Positions 1 through 6,237 are shown, counted from the stretch's first letter. The stretch is 8,855 nt of DNA from Patescibacteria group bacterium (GCA_004374725.1 SOKK01000041.1:1-8855); one strand, 5' to 3'. Notes: generated by a model from the sequence alone, not told the origin. A program made the numbers and translations.

Positions 1-1
1 T

Positions 2-394
2 CACAATTTACTTCAATTTTTTCAAAACTCCGATCCCCAAATAAAGCTCCTCTTAGCGCAATATCAGGGAAAAGTAATTGCCGCAATTATCGTCTCTTTC
101 TACAACCAAACCGCTACATACCTCCACGGCGCTTCTTCTGGCGAGCACCGCAACATGATGGCACCACACCTCTTGCAATGGGCCGCAATTAAAATTACCA
201 AGCAACTTGGCTATAAATATTATGATTTCTGGGGAATCGCTCCCAGTGATCAACCAAACCACCCTTGGAGTGGAATCTCTAGATTTAAACGTGGCTTCGG
301 CGGGAAAGAAATTAATTACGTTCCAGTAAGAGAGTTTGTTTACAACAAGCCCTGGTACTGGTTAATGAAACTAGGAAGAAAATTTAAGAAATAA
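2..394 (+). CDS. FemA/FemB-family peptidoglycan bridge aminoacyltransferase, 3' part
   Basis: The gene enters from the left edge, so only the last 130 codons are present, ending in TAA at 392-394. FemA/B enzymes are GNAT-fold transferases that use aminoacyl-tRNA to add amino acids to the peptide side chain of lipid-linked peptidoglycan precursors at the inner face of the membrane. The visible part is the typical C-terminal GNAT half: an alternating hydrophobic strand (KVIAAIIVSFY), the segment TYLHGASSGEHRNMMAPHLL, then YYDFWGIAP and the family signature WSGISRFKRGFGG, followed by a basic tail. An internal ATG at 155 is not the start, because the frame is open and family-like upstream of it. 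The next + gene is murE-like, consistent with a cell-wall neighbourhood. Which residue is transferred cannot be told. Confidence 0.88.
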   Translation, partial: HNLLQFFQNSDPQIKLLLAQYQGKVIAAIIVSFYNQTATYLHGASSGEHRNMMAPHLLQWAAIKITKQLGYKYYDFWGIAPSDQPNHPWSGISRFKRGFGGKEINYVPVREFVYNKPWYWLMKLGRKFKK

Positions 395-420
395 AAAGCC
401 GACCATTTCCAAAGGTCGGC
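392..420 (-). terminator. Intrinsic terminator of the small minus-strand gene
   Basis: A perfect 7-bp stem pairs 398-404 (GCCGACC) with 414-420 (GGTCGGC) around a 9-nt loop. Read on the minus strand the hairpin is followed by five T residues (complement of 393-397). There is no T tract on the + side, so it terminates minus-strand transcription. It sits 3 bp beyond the stop codon of the 57-residue ORF at 424-597, and its T tract overlaps the stop codon of the convergent FemAB gene. Confidence 0.85.
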
Positions 421-423
421 TGC

Positions 424-597
424 TCAGCGAGACCTCTTCAGTTTCCTAAAGATAGAAAGAAATAAACAGAAAAGGGAAATCCCAATCGTACCCATCGCGA
501 TAACTAAAGCCGCCGTATCTGATACCCCAATCGATTCCATGAAGTGGTTGAAGGCTCCTTCGATCTCTCTAAAGGGATCGGATTGCTGAGAAAACAT
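424..597 (-). CDS. Small single-pass membrane protein, 57 aa, unknown function
   Basis: The minus strand encodes a 57-residue ORF, ATG at 595-597 to TGA at 424-426. Support is strong for its size: a full AGGAGGT ribosome binding site (604-610) lies 6 nt before the ATG, and a textbook terminator follows the stop by 3 bp. The N-terminal ~27 residues are soluble and look amphipathic. Residues 29-50 (AALVIAMGTIGISLFCLFLSIF) form one membrane span, and the C-terminus is very basic (RKLKRSR), predicting N-out/C-in topology by the positive-inside rule. No cleavable signal peptide is apparent. It lies convergent to the FemAB gene and divergent from murE, so it is its own transcription unit. The family is not recognised. 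A role at the envelope is only an inference from the span and the neighbours. Confidence 0.8.
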   Translation of the reverse strand: MFSQQSDPFREIEGAFNHFMESIGVSDTAALVIAMGTIGISLFCLFLSIFRKLKRSR

Positions 598-603
598 CTC
601 CTT

Positions 604-610
604 ACCTCCT
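604..610 (-). promoter_or_regulatory. Strong Shine-Dalgarno (AGGAGGT) of the small membrane protein gene
   Basis: On the minus strand AGGAGGT is separated by 6 nt from the ATG at 597. This fixes the start of an ORF that is otherwise short enough to be missed. The murE start on the other strand has only a weak AAGG (627-630). Confidence 0.8.
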
Positions 611-635
611 TTTAACTATCCTCTTTAAGGTTCTT

Positions 636-1997
636 ATGAAACTGATTCCCAAACCACTACTCTTATTTTACCACAAACTAGTAGGCTTGCTAGCAGCTTT
701 TATGTACTGTTTCCCAGGGCGTAAGCTAAAAGTGATTGGGGTGACAGGGACAAACGGCAAAACCACCACTTTAAATTTAATCGCAAAGATTTTAGAAGAA
801 CATAATAAAAAAGTGGGGATGATTTCGACTGCAATTATGAAAGTTGGCGAGAAATCCTGGCTGAATGAAGCCAAGATGACTTCTCTTGATCCATTTTCCT
901 TAAATAGATTCCTAAGAAAACTGAAACGTAAAAGAATTCCCTACGCTTTACTGGAAGTTTCTTCACATGCCCTTGAACAAAGCCGTTTTCTTGGTGTTCC
1001 CTTTGATGTTGGAATTTTTACCAACCTCACTCCCGAGCATCTTGACTACCACAAAGATCTGGAGGACTATCGCAAGGCAAAAGGGAAACTCTTCCGCAAC
1101 GTCCAACATTCCAAACAAAAGCCCAACACTCCCAAGGCACTTGTGATCAATAGCAATGATGAAAGCTTTGAGTACTTTAACCACTACCAGGCCGATCAAA
1201 AATATATCTATGAAATCATTGATGATGTCAAGGAAGAAGTCGTTAAATACAAACGCGGCAAAAAACCAAAGGTAAAAGAGCAAACAATCAAATTCCCAGA
1301 AACCGAGGGAGAGGACCTCTTGGTTGCAAAGGAAATCAAGCTAGAGCCCAACAAAACTACTTTTGAACTAGAAACTAAGGAATTTAGTGGGGCAATTAAA
1401 ACCCACCTAAGCGGCATATTTAATGTCCAAAATACCCTTGCCGCAATCGACACTGGTCTTTCCCAGAATATTCCCTTGACTACTATCCAGCGAGCACTTA
1501 TGAAAATAAAAGGAGTACCGGGAAGACTAGAAACAATTAAAAATAAAAAGGGAATCACGGTGATTGTGGACTATGCCCACACTCCTGACGCTCTACGAAG
1601 TGTTTATGCCACCATCAAACCCCTAATTAAAAATCGCTTGATTGTGGTTTTGGGTGCTTGTGGTGATCGTGATAAAACCAAACGGCCAAAGTTAGGATCT
1701 TTGGCAGCACTTTATGCCGACTTTGTAATCATTGCTGATGAAGATCCCTACTCCGAAGACCCTGCTGCAATTCGTGCGGAGGTAATCAATGGAGTAGTCA
1801 AAAGCGGCAAAGAAGAAGCTAAAAATTTCTGGGAAATTGCCGATCGGAAGAAAGCAATCGAGTTCGCCTTGGGAAAGGCCCGCAAAGATGATGTAGTAAT
1901 GATCACCGGCAAAGGATGTGAGCAACTAATGGTTAAAGGAAAGAAAAAGATTCCCTGGGATGATCGGGAAGTTGCTAGAAAAATTCTAAATAAATGA
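636..1997 (+). CDS. murE: MurE-type Mur ligase (UDP-MurNAc-tripeptide synthetase-like), CPR short form
   Basis: Mur ligases use ATP to add amino acids to the peptidoglycan stem peptide in the cytoplasm, and MurE adds the third residue. The order of motifs is that of MurE: P-loop GTNGKTTT at residues 38-45, EVSSHAL 107-113, FTNLTPEHLDYHK 128-140, a lysine (K149, in YRKAKGKLF) at the position of the carbamylated lysine, FNVQNTLAA 262-270, VPGRLE 294-299, VDYAHTPDAL 311-320, LGACGDRDKTKRP 339-351 and ITGKGCEQ 423-430. The protein has 453 residues against about 480-500 in well-studied MurE. The missing part is the N-terminal UDP-MurNAc-binding domain, replaced by about 30 residues containing a hydrophobic stretch (LLLFYHKLVGLLAAFMYCF). 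The site that reads DNPR in diaminopimelate-adding enzymes reads EDPY (369-372), so the added amino acid is uncertain. The ATG at 636 has a weak AAGG 5 nt upstream. The stop is TGA. Confidence 0.9.
   Translation: MKLIPKPLLLFYHKLVGLLAAFMYCFPGRKLKVIGVTGTNGKTTTLNLIAKILEEHNKKVGMISTAIMKVGEKSWLNEAKMTSLDPFSLNRFLRKLKRKRIPYALLEVSSHALEQSRFLGVPFDVGIFTNLTPEHLDYHKDLEDYRKAKGKLFRNVQHSKQKPNTPKALVINSNDESFEYFNHYQADQKYIYEIIDDVKEEVVKYKRGKKPKVKEQTIKFPETEGEDLLVAKEIKLEPNKTTFELETKEFSGAIKTHLSGIFNVQNTLAAIDTGLSQNIPLTTIQRALMKIKGVPGRLETIKNKKGITVIVDYAHTPDALRSVYATIKPLIKNRLIVVLGACGDRDKTKRPKLGSLAALYADFVIIADEDPYSEDPAAIRAEVINGVVKSGKEEAKNFWEIADRKKAIEFALGKARKDDVVMITGKGCEQLMVKGKKKIPWDDREVARKILNK
665..673 (-). promoter_or_regulatory. 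Possible extended -10 promoter for the small membrane protein gene
   Basis: On the minus strand TGGTAAAAT (an extended -10, TGn plus TAAAAT) lies inside the 5' end of murE. It would give a leader of about 60 nt before the small ORF. No convincing -35 is seen, so this is only a candidate. Confidence 0.3.
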
Positions 1998-2003
1998 TAC
2001 AAT
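1995..2003 (+). promoter_or_regulatory. Extended -10 promoter candidate for the secreted-protein gene
   Basis: TGATACAAT matches an extended -10 (TGn plus TACAAT, 5 of 6 to TATAAT). Its first three bases are the TGA stop of murE. A TSS around 2010 would leave a leader of about 50 nt before the ATG at 2060. The -35 region is poor, as is common for extended -10 promoters. It would let the downstream gene be expressed independently of murE. Confidence 0.45.
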
Positions 2004-2059
2004 AAGTTCTAAAAGTCCTTTAACAACAATCACCTACGACTAAGAGAGGAGCGCGAGAG

Positions 2060-2530
2060 ATGAAAGGGATATTAGGGTTAGCACTCTTAGTCCTTGTTTC
2101 CACCGTCCCAACAGGAGGAGAGGAAATTACTCTACTTCCTAAGGAATACAAGGTCTCGTCTGTAAAAATCGCCAGTAGTAGCAGCGGGGGTTATCATATT
2201 AACCGCGTTTACCGCTACAAGGTCCAAGGACTCTTTATCGAGACCGGTCCTGAAGAAAACGCCGAAGAAATTCTAGAGAGAGTCCAGTCAACCCTCTATA
2301 TCTACATTGAAATCCGGGACGGAGGAACAACCAAATCCTCTCTCCTCTACGCTTCAAACACTATCGAATTTCAAGGACCTCCTCGCATCTCCGCGTCTAT
2401 CCAAGAAGAGGAAGTATTCCTCGAAATTGAGATCTTAGGAACACTGAAGGACTTTCTCTGCCAATGGAATACCAAACCACCAGCAGAACGAGAAAAAGTC
2501 CTCCTTATCCTCAGGGAAGACACTCAGTAA
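2060..2530 (+). CDS. Predicted secreted protein of unknown function, 156 aa
   Basis: The start is supported by a purine-rich Shine-Dalgarno (AGAGAGGAG, ending 8 nt before ATG 2060). Residues 1-19 look like a signal peptide: one lysine at position 3 after M, a hydrophobic core (ILGLALLVLV) and a small/polar region (STVPTGG) before acidic residues. No lipobox cysteine is present. The mature part has no further membrane span and alternates hydrophobic and polar residues (STLYIYIEIRD, EEEVFLEIEIL), suggesting a beta-rich extracytoplasmic domain. One cysteine occurs near the C-terminus (DFLCQW), so no disulfide is predicted within a monomer. I do not recognise the family. It is followed at once by a perfect intrinsic terminator and preceded by a possible own promoter, so it is probably monocistronic. 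Base composition is visibly richer in GC than uvrB (28 of 60 in the line from 2281). Confidence 0.8.
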   Translation: MKGILGLALLVLVSTVPTGGEEITLLPKEYKVSSVKIASSSSGGYHINRVYRYKVQGLFIETGPEENAEEILERVQSTLYIYIEIRDGGTTKSSLLYASNTIEFQGPPRISASIQEEEVFLEIEILGTLKDFLCQWNTKPPAEREKVLLILREDTQ

Positions 2531-2542
2531 ATGGAGGTTAGT

Positions 2543-2573
2543 GCCACGTCACTCGACGTGGCTTTTTTCTTTC
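2543..2573 (+). terminator. Intrinsic terminator after the secreted-protein gene
   Basis: A perfect 8-bp stem, GCCACGTC (2543-2550) with GACGTGGC (2555-2562), closes a 4-nt loop ACTC. It is followed by TTTTTTCTTT. It lies 12 bp after the TAA at 2528-2530 and acts on + strand transcripts only. Confidence 0.93.
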
Positions 2574-2585
2574 TAAAATAAAGCG

Positions 2586-2591
2586 TAGAAT
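2586..2591 (+). promoter_or_regulatory. Possible -10 box for a leaderless RNHCP mRNA
   Basis: TAGAAT (5 of 6 to TATAAT) ends 7 nt before the second ATG (2599) and 4 nt before the first (2596). No Shine-Dalgarno precedes either ATG. A TSS at the usual distance would fall at or next to the start codon, so the mRNA may be leaderless. The -35 position falls in the T tract of the preceding terminator and is weak. Confidence 0.35.
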
Positions 2592-2595
2592 AAAA

Positions 2596-2922
2596 ATGAT
2601 GTTAGAAGAACGTAAAAATTTCATTCCCCTCAATGAGAGCTTTGTCTGCGAAAACTGCAAGCAAAAAGTCCCTAAAGCGAAAGGAACTTTTCGCAATCAC
2701 TGCCCATTTTGTTTGTATTCTAGGCACGTAGACGAAACGCTTCCTGGCGACCGCAAGAGCACTTGTGGTAGTTTGATGCAACCAATTAAAGTTGAAAAAG
2801 ATAGCAAACGCGAATGGATGGTAATTCATCAATGTCAAAAGTGTCAAAAAATCAGCCGGAACAGAACAGCGGCTGATGATGATAGAGAAGAACTAGCAAA
2901 AATTAATCTTACAATTAGATAA
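2596..2922 (+). CDS. RNHCP-domain zinc-ribbon protein, 108 aa
   Basis: The protein carries the signature that names the RNHCP domain: FRNHCPFCLYSRHVD at residues 32-46, followed by PGDR (50-53) and C57. Cysteine pairs C18/C21, C36/C39 and C80/C83 suggest zinc-ribbon-type metal binding, with C18/C21 and C36/C39 forming one likely site. The middle is rich in basic residues, and the C-terminus (SRNRTAADDDREEL) is charged and probably flexible. The molecular role of RNHCP proteins is not established to my knowledge; nucleic-acid binding is an inference. Two ATGs are adjacent (2596, 2599) and neither has a Shine-Dalgarno, so the exact start is uncertain. A decayed copy of the C-terminal coding region occurs at 4138-4209. 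No + strand terminator is seen before 3034. Confidence 0.85.
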   Translation: MMLEERKNFIPLNESFVCENCKQKVPKAKGTFRNHCPFCLYSRHVDETLPGDRKSTCGSLMQPIKVEKDSKREWMVIHQCQKCQKISRNRTAADDDREELAKINLTIR

Positions 2923-2980
2923 GGGTAATTTTAGAAAGTATTAATTTTTAAACTTCCCTACCTCTTCTTTCTAATCTTGA

Positions 2981-3019
2981 ATAAGAAAAAGCCCCACCGA
3001 AGCATAGGCTTGGCGGGGC
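2981..3019 (-). terminator. Intrinsic terminator of the 283-codon orphan gene
   Basis: The arms 2991-2998 (GCCCCACC) and 3012-3019 (GGCGGGGC) pair with one mismatch, and the stem continues with AAGC (3000-3003) and GCTT (3008-3011) around ATAG. On the minus strand it is followed by TTTTTCTTAT. It lies 15 bp beyond the TAG at 3034-3036. The stem sequence resembles the palindrome at 6765-6788 in the HD gene. Confidence 0.88.
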
Positions 3020-3033
3020 AGGAAAATCACTAA

Positions 3034-3885
3034 CTAGGGAAGTATTTTTTCGAATACCTCCTTGAAGGAGGAGTTGTCACCGTACGTATGAACGTACGCC
3101 GTCTTGCCCTCCTTGTAACTGGTTAGCACGGAAACAACCCAACGCCAGCGCCGAGAATTTCCGTCATGTGCCTCTACACGGCTAATGTAAATCTTAACCG
3201 CACTGCCGCCGAGGGCGACCTCGGAGGCAATTTTTTCGGCACAGTCGGGGATCTTTGGCCCTTGATGATCAACCAGCCAATGACCAAATTCTATCCAGCC
3301 AGAGGAAATTCCCCCAGCCAGAATTGACACTAACTGGCGGCCACCACTCCCACGGCGACGAACGATAAACGTCTTCTCTGAGTTCGGAGTAAATCTCACC
3401 CCAAGCTCGAGAAGTTGCGCCAGGGCTCGAGCCAAGCGGCAACGCCTGCACTGACAGGCGTCAGCGAGTTCCTGTGCCGTAATCCCTATATCCTTGGGAG
3501 GTTCAGGAACGTGGCGGAGACATACTGCCTCTCGCCATCCACCATTAGGATGGGAGGATTCCAGCAAAGGAAAATCGAAGTGCTCCTCAAGGCATTCTGC
3601 AGTCTCGCCCTCTCTCTTTGCGTCATCCCTGATTTCTAAAAGGGTAGAGTTAGAGATAGGACGAGACGGACCCGTCCATTCTCCCCTGACAAATGCCAGA
3701 AGAGTATTATTTTCTACAACACTCTCACCTTTTCTCACCCCAACCACAAACAAAGCAGGGGGTAAATGCCCACGGCAGACCTCTTCTAAACGAGCGGCAT
3801 CTTCGAGATAAAACCAATAACGAGTCTTCTCTCGACCCCCCTGATGGGGGTAAGACGAAAACAATCCTAGGGATGAGAACTTCAT
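3034..3885 (-). CDS. Orphan protein of unknown function, 283 aa, with CxCxxC motif
   Basis: The ATG at 3883-3885 is preceded by AAGGAGG with 7-nt spacing, and the gene ends just before a strong terminator. A near-consensus promoter lies about 175 nt upstream, so the gene is a well-defined monocistronic unit. I do not recognise the family. No signal peptide or membrane span is visible, so it is probably cytoplasmic. Residues 135-176 (ITAQELADACQCRRCRLARALAQLLELGV, then a basic strand RFT...FIVRRR) have the rhythm of a winged helix-turn-helix with C144, C146 and C149 in the putative recognition region. That is a suggestion only, and metal or redox binding is equally possible. The C-terminal third is rich in Trp, Arg and beta-strand-like segments (AVKIYISRVEAH, RWRWVVSVLTSY). 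GC content is clearly above uvrB (34 of 60 in the line from 3121, against 20 of 60 from 4501), which may mark an acquired gene. The + strand ORFs opposite it lack ribosome binding sites. Confidence 0.82.
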   Translation of the reverse strand: MKFSSLGLFSSYPHQGGREKTRYWFYLEDAARLEEVCRGHLPPALFVVGVRKGESVVENNTLLAFVRGEWTGPSRPISNSTLLEIRDDAKREGETAECLEEHFDFPLLESSHPNGGWREAVCLRHVPEPPKDIGITAQELADACQCRRCRLARALAQLLELGVRFTPNSEKTFIVRRRGSGGRQLVSILAGGISSGWIEFGHWLVDHQGPKIPDCAEKIASEVALGGSAVKIYISRVEAHDGNSRRWRWVVSVLTSYKEGKTAYVHTYGDNSSFKEVFEKILP

Positions 3886-3892
3886 TTCTCTT

Positions 3893-3899
3893 CCTCCTT
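3893..3899 (-). promoter_or_regulatory. Strong Shine-Dalgarno (AAGGAGG) of the orphan gene
   Basis: AAGGAGG on the minus strand ends 7 nt before the ATG at 3885. It rules out the in-frame upstream and downstream alternatives. Confidence 0.85.
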
Positions 3900-3935
3900 T
3901 CTCTCTCCAGCCTGACTAGGGCCATCATTGAGAGA
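3900..3935 (-). other. Possible small hairpin next to the Shine-Dalgarno
   Basis: On the mRNA, a TCTCTC run (complement of 3930-3935) can pair with the GAGAGA run just before the Shine-Dalgarno (complement of 3900-3905 or 3902-3907). An inner GCC/GGC pairing around 3910-3922 is also possible. It is weaker than the hairpin at 3957-4013 but placed where it could influence ribosome access. Confidence 0.3.
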
Positions 3936-3956
3936 ATGGGAACTTTGTTGAAACGT

Positions 3957-4013
3957 CTTGAGTTTTTAGGCAAGCTCTTATAAAATACCTAGAGCTCAAC
4001 CCAAAAACTCAAG
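3957..4013 (-). other. Large hairpin in the 5' leader of the orphan gene (candidate cis-regulatory RNA)
   Basis: The arms 3957-3967 (CTTGAGTTTTT) and 4003-4013 (AAAAACTCAAG) are perfectly complementary over 11 bp, and on the minus-strand RNA pairing extends with G-U, G-C and G-C. A nested inverted repeat, AGCTCT (3973-3978) with AGAGCT (3991-3996), gives an inner stem. On the mRNA it lies about 50 nt after the predicted TSS and about 60 nt before the Shine-Dalgarno. It is not followed by a T tract, so it is not a simple terminator. No known riboswitch class was recognised. Confidence 0.6.
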
Positions 4014-4066
4014 TAAAGTCTAAAGTTCTATTTTTAATGTTCTTCTCACAATACCTTTAACGTACT

Positions 4067-4095
4067 ATCATAGCACATTCTCCACATCTTGTCAA
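4067..4095 (-). promoter_or_regulatory. Near-consensus housekeeping sigma promoter of the orphan gene
   Basis: On the minus strand TTGACA (4095-4090), a 17-nt spacer and TATGAT (4072-4067) form a near-perfect promoter. TGC immediately before the -10 also gives an extended -10. The predicted TSS near 4060 leaves a leader of about 175 nt before the ATG at 3885. Confidence 0.82.
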
Positions 4096-4137
4096 GTTTG
4101 CCCCTTGGCTTTAACGCAACTTATCGATTTTGGATAT

Positions 4138-4209
4138 CAAAAAATCAGCCGCAATAGAGTGACGACTGATGATGATCAAGAAAAACTAGTAGAAATAGTT
4201 AAGAGTTGA
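4138..4209 (+). pseudogene. Decayed 3' fragment of a second RNHCP gene
   Basis: In frame, this stretch reads QKISRNRVTTDDDQEKLVEIVKS then TGA. It aligns without gaps with the C-terminus of the intact RNHCP protein (QKISRNRTAADDDREELAKIN). About 46 of 60 aligned bases match by eye from 4138. The upstream sequence in this frame shows no cysteine pairs and no RNHCP signature, so only the tail survives. It is in the same orientation as the intact gene 1.2 kb away, and the orphan gene with its promoter lies between them. The divergence argues for an old paralogue truncated by rearrangement or insertion rather than a recent duplication. Confidence 0.7.
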
Positions 4210-4224
4210 TAGTTATTAGTTATT
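4204..4224. repeat. Heptamer tandem repeat (AGTTGAT, AGTTATT, AGTTATT)
   Basis: Three 7-bp units follow each other at 4204-4210, 4211-4217 and 4218-4224. The first differs at two bases. They start over the stop codon of the RNHCP remnant and lie about 20 bp beyond the end of uvrB. A similar 7-bp periodic repeat lies at 7795-7820. Confidence 0.55.
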
Positions 4225-4245
4225 AAACTCACTAACCCTAAACCA

Positions 4246-6237
4246 TTAACTAATTCCTTTTCTTTTCAGCTCCTCAACTTCATCTCTTAACTCTGCGGCC
4301 TTCTCAAACTCTAAATTCTTTGCGGCAAGATCCATTTTTGCTTCCAATTCCTTAATTAAACGTTTAACCTCGTCTTTCGGAATATCAGATTTCCCCTCAA
4401 ATCTATCCAAGCGCTTTTTATAGTCCCGGTCAATCCCTTCAATCTTTTTTTCTCTTAATCCTTCATCTTTAATTTCTTTCTCGATCGAACGTGGCGTAAT
4501 GCCATGTTTTTTATTGTAAGCAATTTGAATTTTTTTCCTCCGGTTAGTTTCATCGATTGCTTCTTTCATTGCTGCCGTAATCGTATCGGCATACATAATT
4601 ACTTTTCCATCTATGTGGCGCGCGGCACGACCGATGGTCTGAATTAAGGCCTCCCGCGAACGCAAAAAGCCCGCACTGTCAGCATCTAAAATCGTCACCA
4701 AACTTACTTCTGGGAGATCAAGTCCCTCCCGCAAAAGATTGATTCCCACCACGACGTCATAAACTCCCTCTCTCAAATCGTGGAGAATCTCCACTCGCTT
4801 CAGAGTTTCTATATCAGAATGGAGATACTGAACTTTAATTTTCAGCTCACTTAAATAATCAGTTAATTCCTCCGCTAAACGTTTTGTTAGAGTAGTCACT
4901 AAAATTCTTTGATTTTTTTTAACCCGCTTTTGAATCTCACTCAAGAGATCATCAATTTGGTTCTTGGTTGGTTTAACAACAACTTCAGGATCAATAAGAC
5001 CAGTTGGTCTCACAACTTGTTCCACAACTTGTTTACTATGTTTTAACTCAAAGGGCCGAGGAGTTGCTGAGGTAAAGATAGTTTGACCAATTTTCTCACG
5101 AAACTCCCTAAAATTTAAAGGGCGATTATCCAAAGCAGACGGCAAACGAAATCCATAGTCAATTAAAGTTTGCTTCCGCGCTCGGTCTCCCTCGTGCATC
5201 CCCCCAATCTGTGGAACTGTCATGTGCGACTCATCAATAATCAAAAGGAAATCCTTTGGGAAATATTCCAAAAGCACTGCTGGCGGTTCTCCAGGATCCC
5301 GACTATCAAAATAACGCGAATAATTTTCAATTCCGGTACAATAGCCAGTTTCCCTGATCATTTCTAGGTCAAACTTAGTTCTTTGGTTTAAACGTTGAGC
5401 CTCTAGCAATTTATCTTGTTTTTTAAAGGAACTTACTTGATCCTTAAGATCTTTTTCAATCTCCCTCAAGGCCCTTTTTACTCTTTTGTCCTCAATAACA
5501 AAATGTTTTGCAGGATAGACGCTGATTTCATCAAGATCATTTTTCACTTCCCCGGTTAAGTAATCAACTTCTTGAATCGATTCAATTTCTTCACCAAAGA
5601 AACTAATCCGAATTACCAACTCGCCATAACTCGGAAAAATTTCTAAAACATCTCCCCGCACTCGATAAGTTCCCCGATGAAAGTCAACATCATTGCGCTG
5701 ATATTGAACCGCGTTCAAATCTTTCAGAACTTTTTCCAGAGCGTAACTTCTTTTCTTCTTGAGATTCACTTTCAGTTCTTCATAAACCTCTGGTTCTCCT
5801 AAACCATAGATGCACGAAACCGAAGCAATGACCAAAACATCTTTGCGAGTCAAAAGGGAATGAGTTGCGGCATTGCGAAGACGATCAATCTCTTCATTAA
5901 TGGAAGCATCTTTTTCAATGTAGGTGTCGGTACGAGGAACATAAGCTTCAGGTTGATAGTAATCATAATAACTTACGAAATAATGCACGGCGTTATTAGG
6001 AAAAAATTCTTTGAATTCCGCATAGAGCTGAGCAGCCAAAGTTTTATTATGAACAATTATAAGCGTTGGTTTTTGAATCTTTTCAATTACATTTGCAATC
6101 GTAAAGGTTTTCCCAGAACCTGTCACCCCCAAGAGCGTCTGGTAGTGATCTCCAGATTTTAGCCCTTTTGTAAGCTCTTTTATCGCCCTCGGTTGATCAC
6201 CCGTTGGTTTATATTTGGAATGAAGTTTAAATTTCAT
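4246..6237 (-). CDS. uvrB: UvrABC excinuclease subunit B
   Basis: UvrB is the damage-verifying, helicase-like subunit of nucleotide excision repair, loaded by UvrA and then bound by the nuclease UvrC. All landmarks are present: Walker A GVTGSGKT at residues 37-44, HNKTLAAQL 63-71, the strand-separating beta-hairpin with [12 protein letters not shown] at 90-101, Walker B-type IIDESH 333-338, FTSATPRP 388-395, motif [14 protein letters not shown] 533-544, and a C-terminal UVR domain (about 626-660, [17 protein letters not shown]) that contacts UvrC. The length of 663 residues is normal. I place the start at ATG 6235-6237, which has AAAGGA 5 nt upstream. A TTG codon one triplet earlier (6240) would be too close to that site. 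The start lies inside the end of the HD gene (11-bp overlap), so translation is probably coupled. uvrA and uvrC are not in the window. No clear terminator follows. Confidence 0.98.
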   Translation of the reverse strand: MKFKLHSKYKPTGDQPRAIKELTKGLKSGDHYQTLLGVTGSGKTFTIANVIEKIQKPTLIIVHNKTLAAQLYAEFKEFFPNNAVHYFVSYYDYYQPEAYVPRTDTYIEKDASINEEIDRLRNAATHSLLTRKDVLVIASVSCIYGLGEPEVYEELKVNLKKKRSYALEKVLKDLNAVQYQRNDVDFHRGTYRVRGDVLEIFPSYGELVIRISFFGEEIESIQEVDYLTGEVKNDLDEISVYPAKHFVIEDKRVKRALREIEKDLKDQVSSFKKQDKLLEAQRLNQRTKFDLEMIRETGYCTGIENYSRYFDSRDPGEPPAVLLEYFPKDFLLIIDESHMTVPQIGGMHEGDRARKQTLIDYGFRLPSALDNRPLNFREFREKIGQTIFTSATPRPFELKHSKQVVEQVVRPTGLIDPEVVVKPTKNQIDDLLSEIQKRVKKNQRILVTTLTKRLAEELTDYLSELKIKVQYLHSDIETLKRVEILHDLREGVYDVVVGINLLREGLDLPEVSLVTILDADSAGFLRSREALIQTIGRAARHIDGKVIMYADTITAAMKEAIDETNRRKKIQIAYNKKHGITPRSIEKEIKDEGLREKKIEGIDRDYKKRLDRFEGKSDIPKDEVKRLIKELEAKMDLAAKNLEFEKAAELRDEVEELKRKGIS

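Noticed and set aside
963..1558. Minus-strand open frames inside murE
   Set aside because: Shadow frames of a well-supported gene, without start signals.
2952..3043. Inverted 9-mers ACTTCCCTA (2952-2960) and TAGGGAAGT (3035-3043) flanking the terminator
   Set aside because: Could enclose the terminator stem, but one 9-bp match over this distance may be chance and the second copy overlaps the stop codon.
3081..3098. Palindrome CGTACGT-ATGA-ACGTACG
   Set aside because: Lies within coding sequence for AYVHTYG; no sign of a regulatory role.
3415..3811. Open frames on the + strand opposite the orphan gene
   Set aside because: They arise from the GC-rich complementary frame, have no ribosome binding sites, and the minus-strand gene has promoter, Shine-Dalgarno and terminator.
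3957..4013. Integron attC-like site
   Set aside because: The inverted repeat lacks the conserved core sites (RYYYAAC/GTTRRRY), and no integrase is in view.
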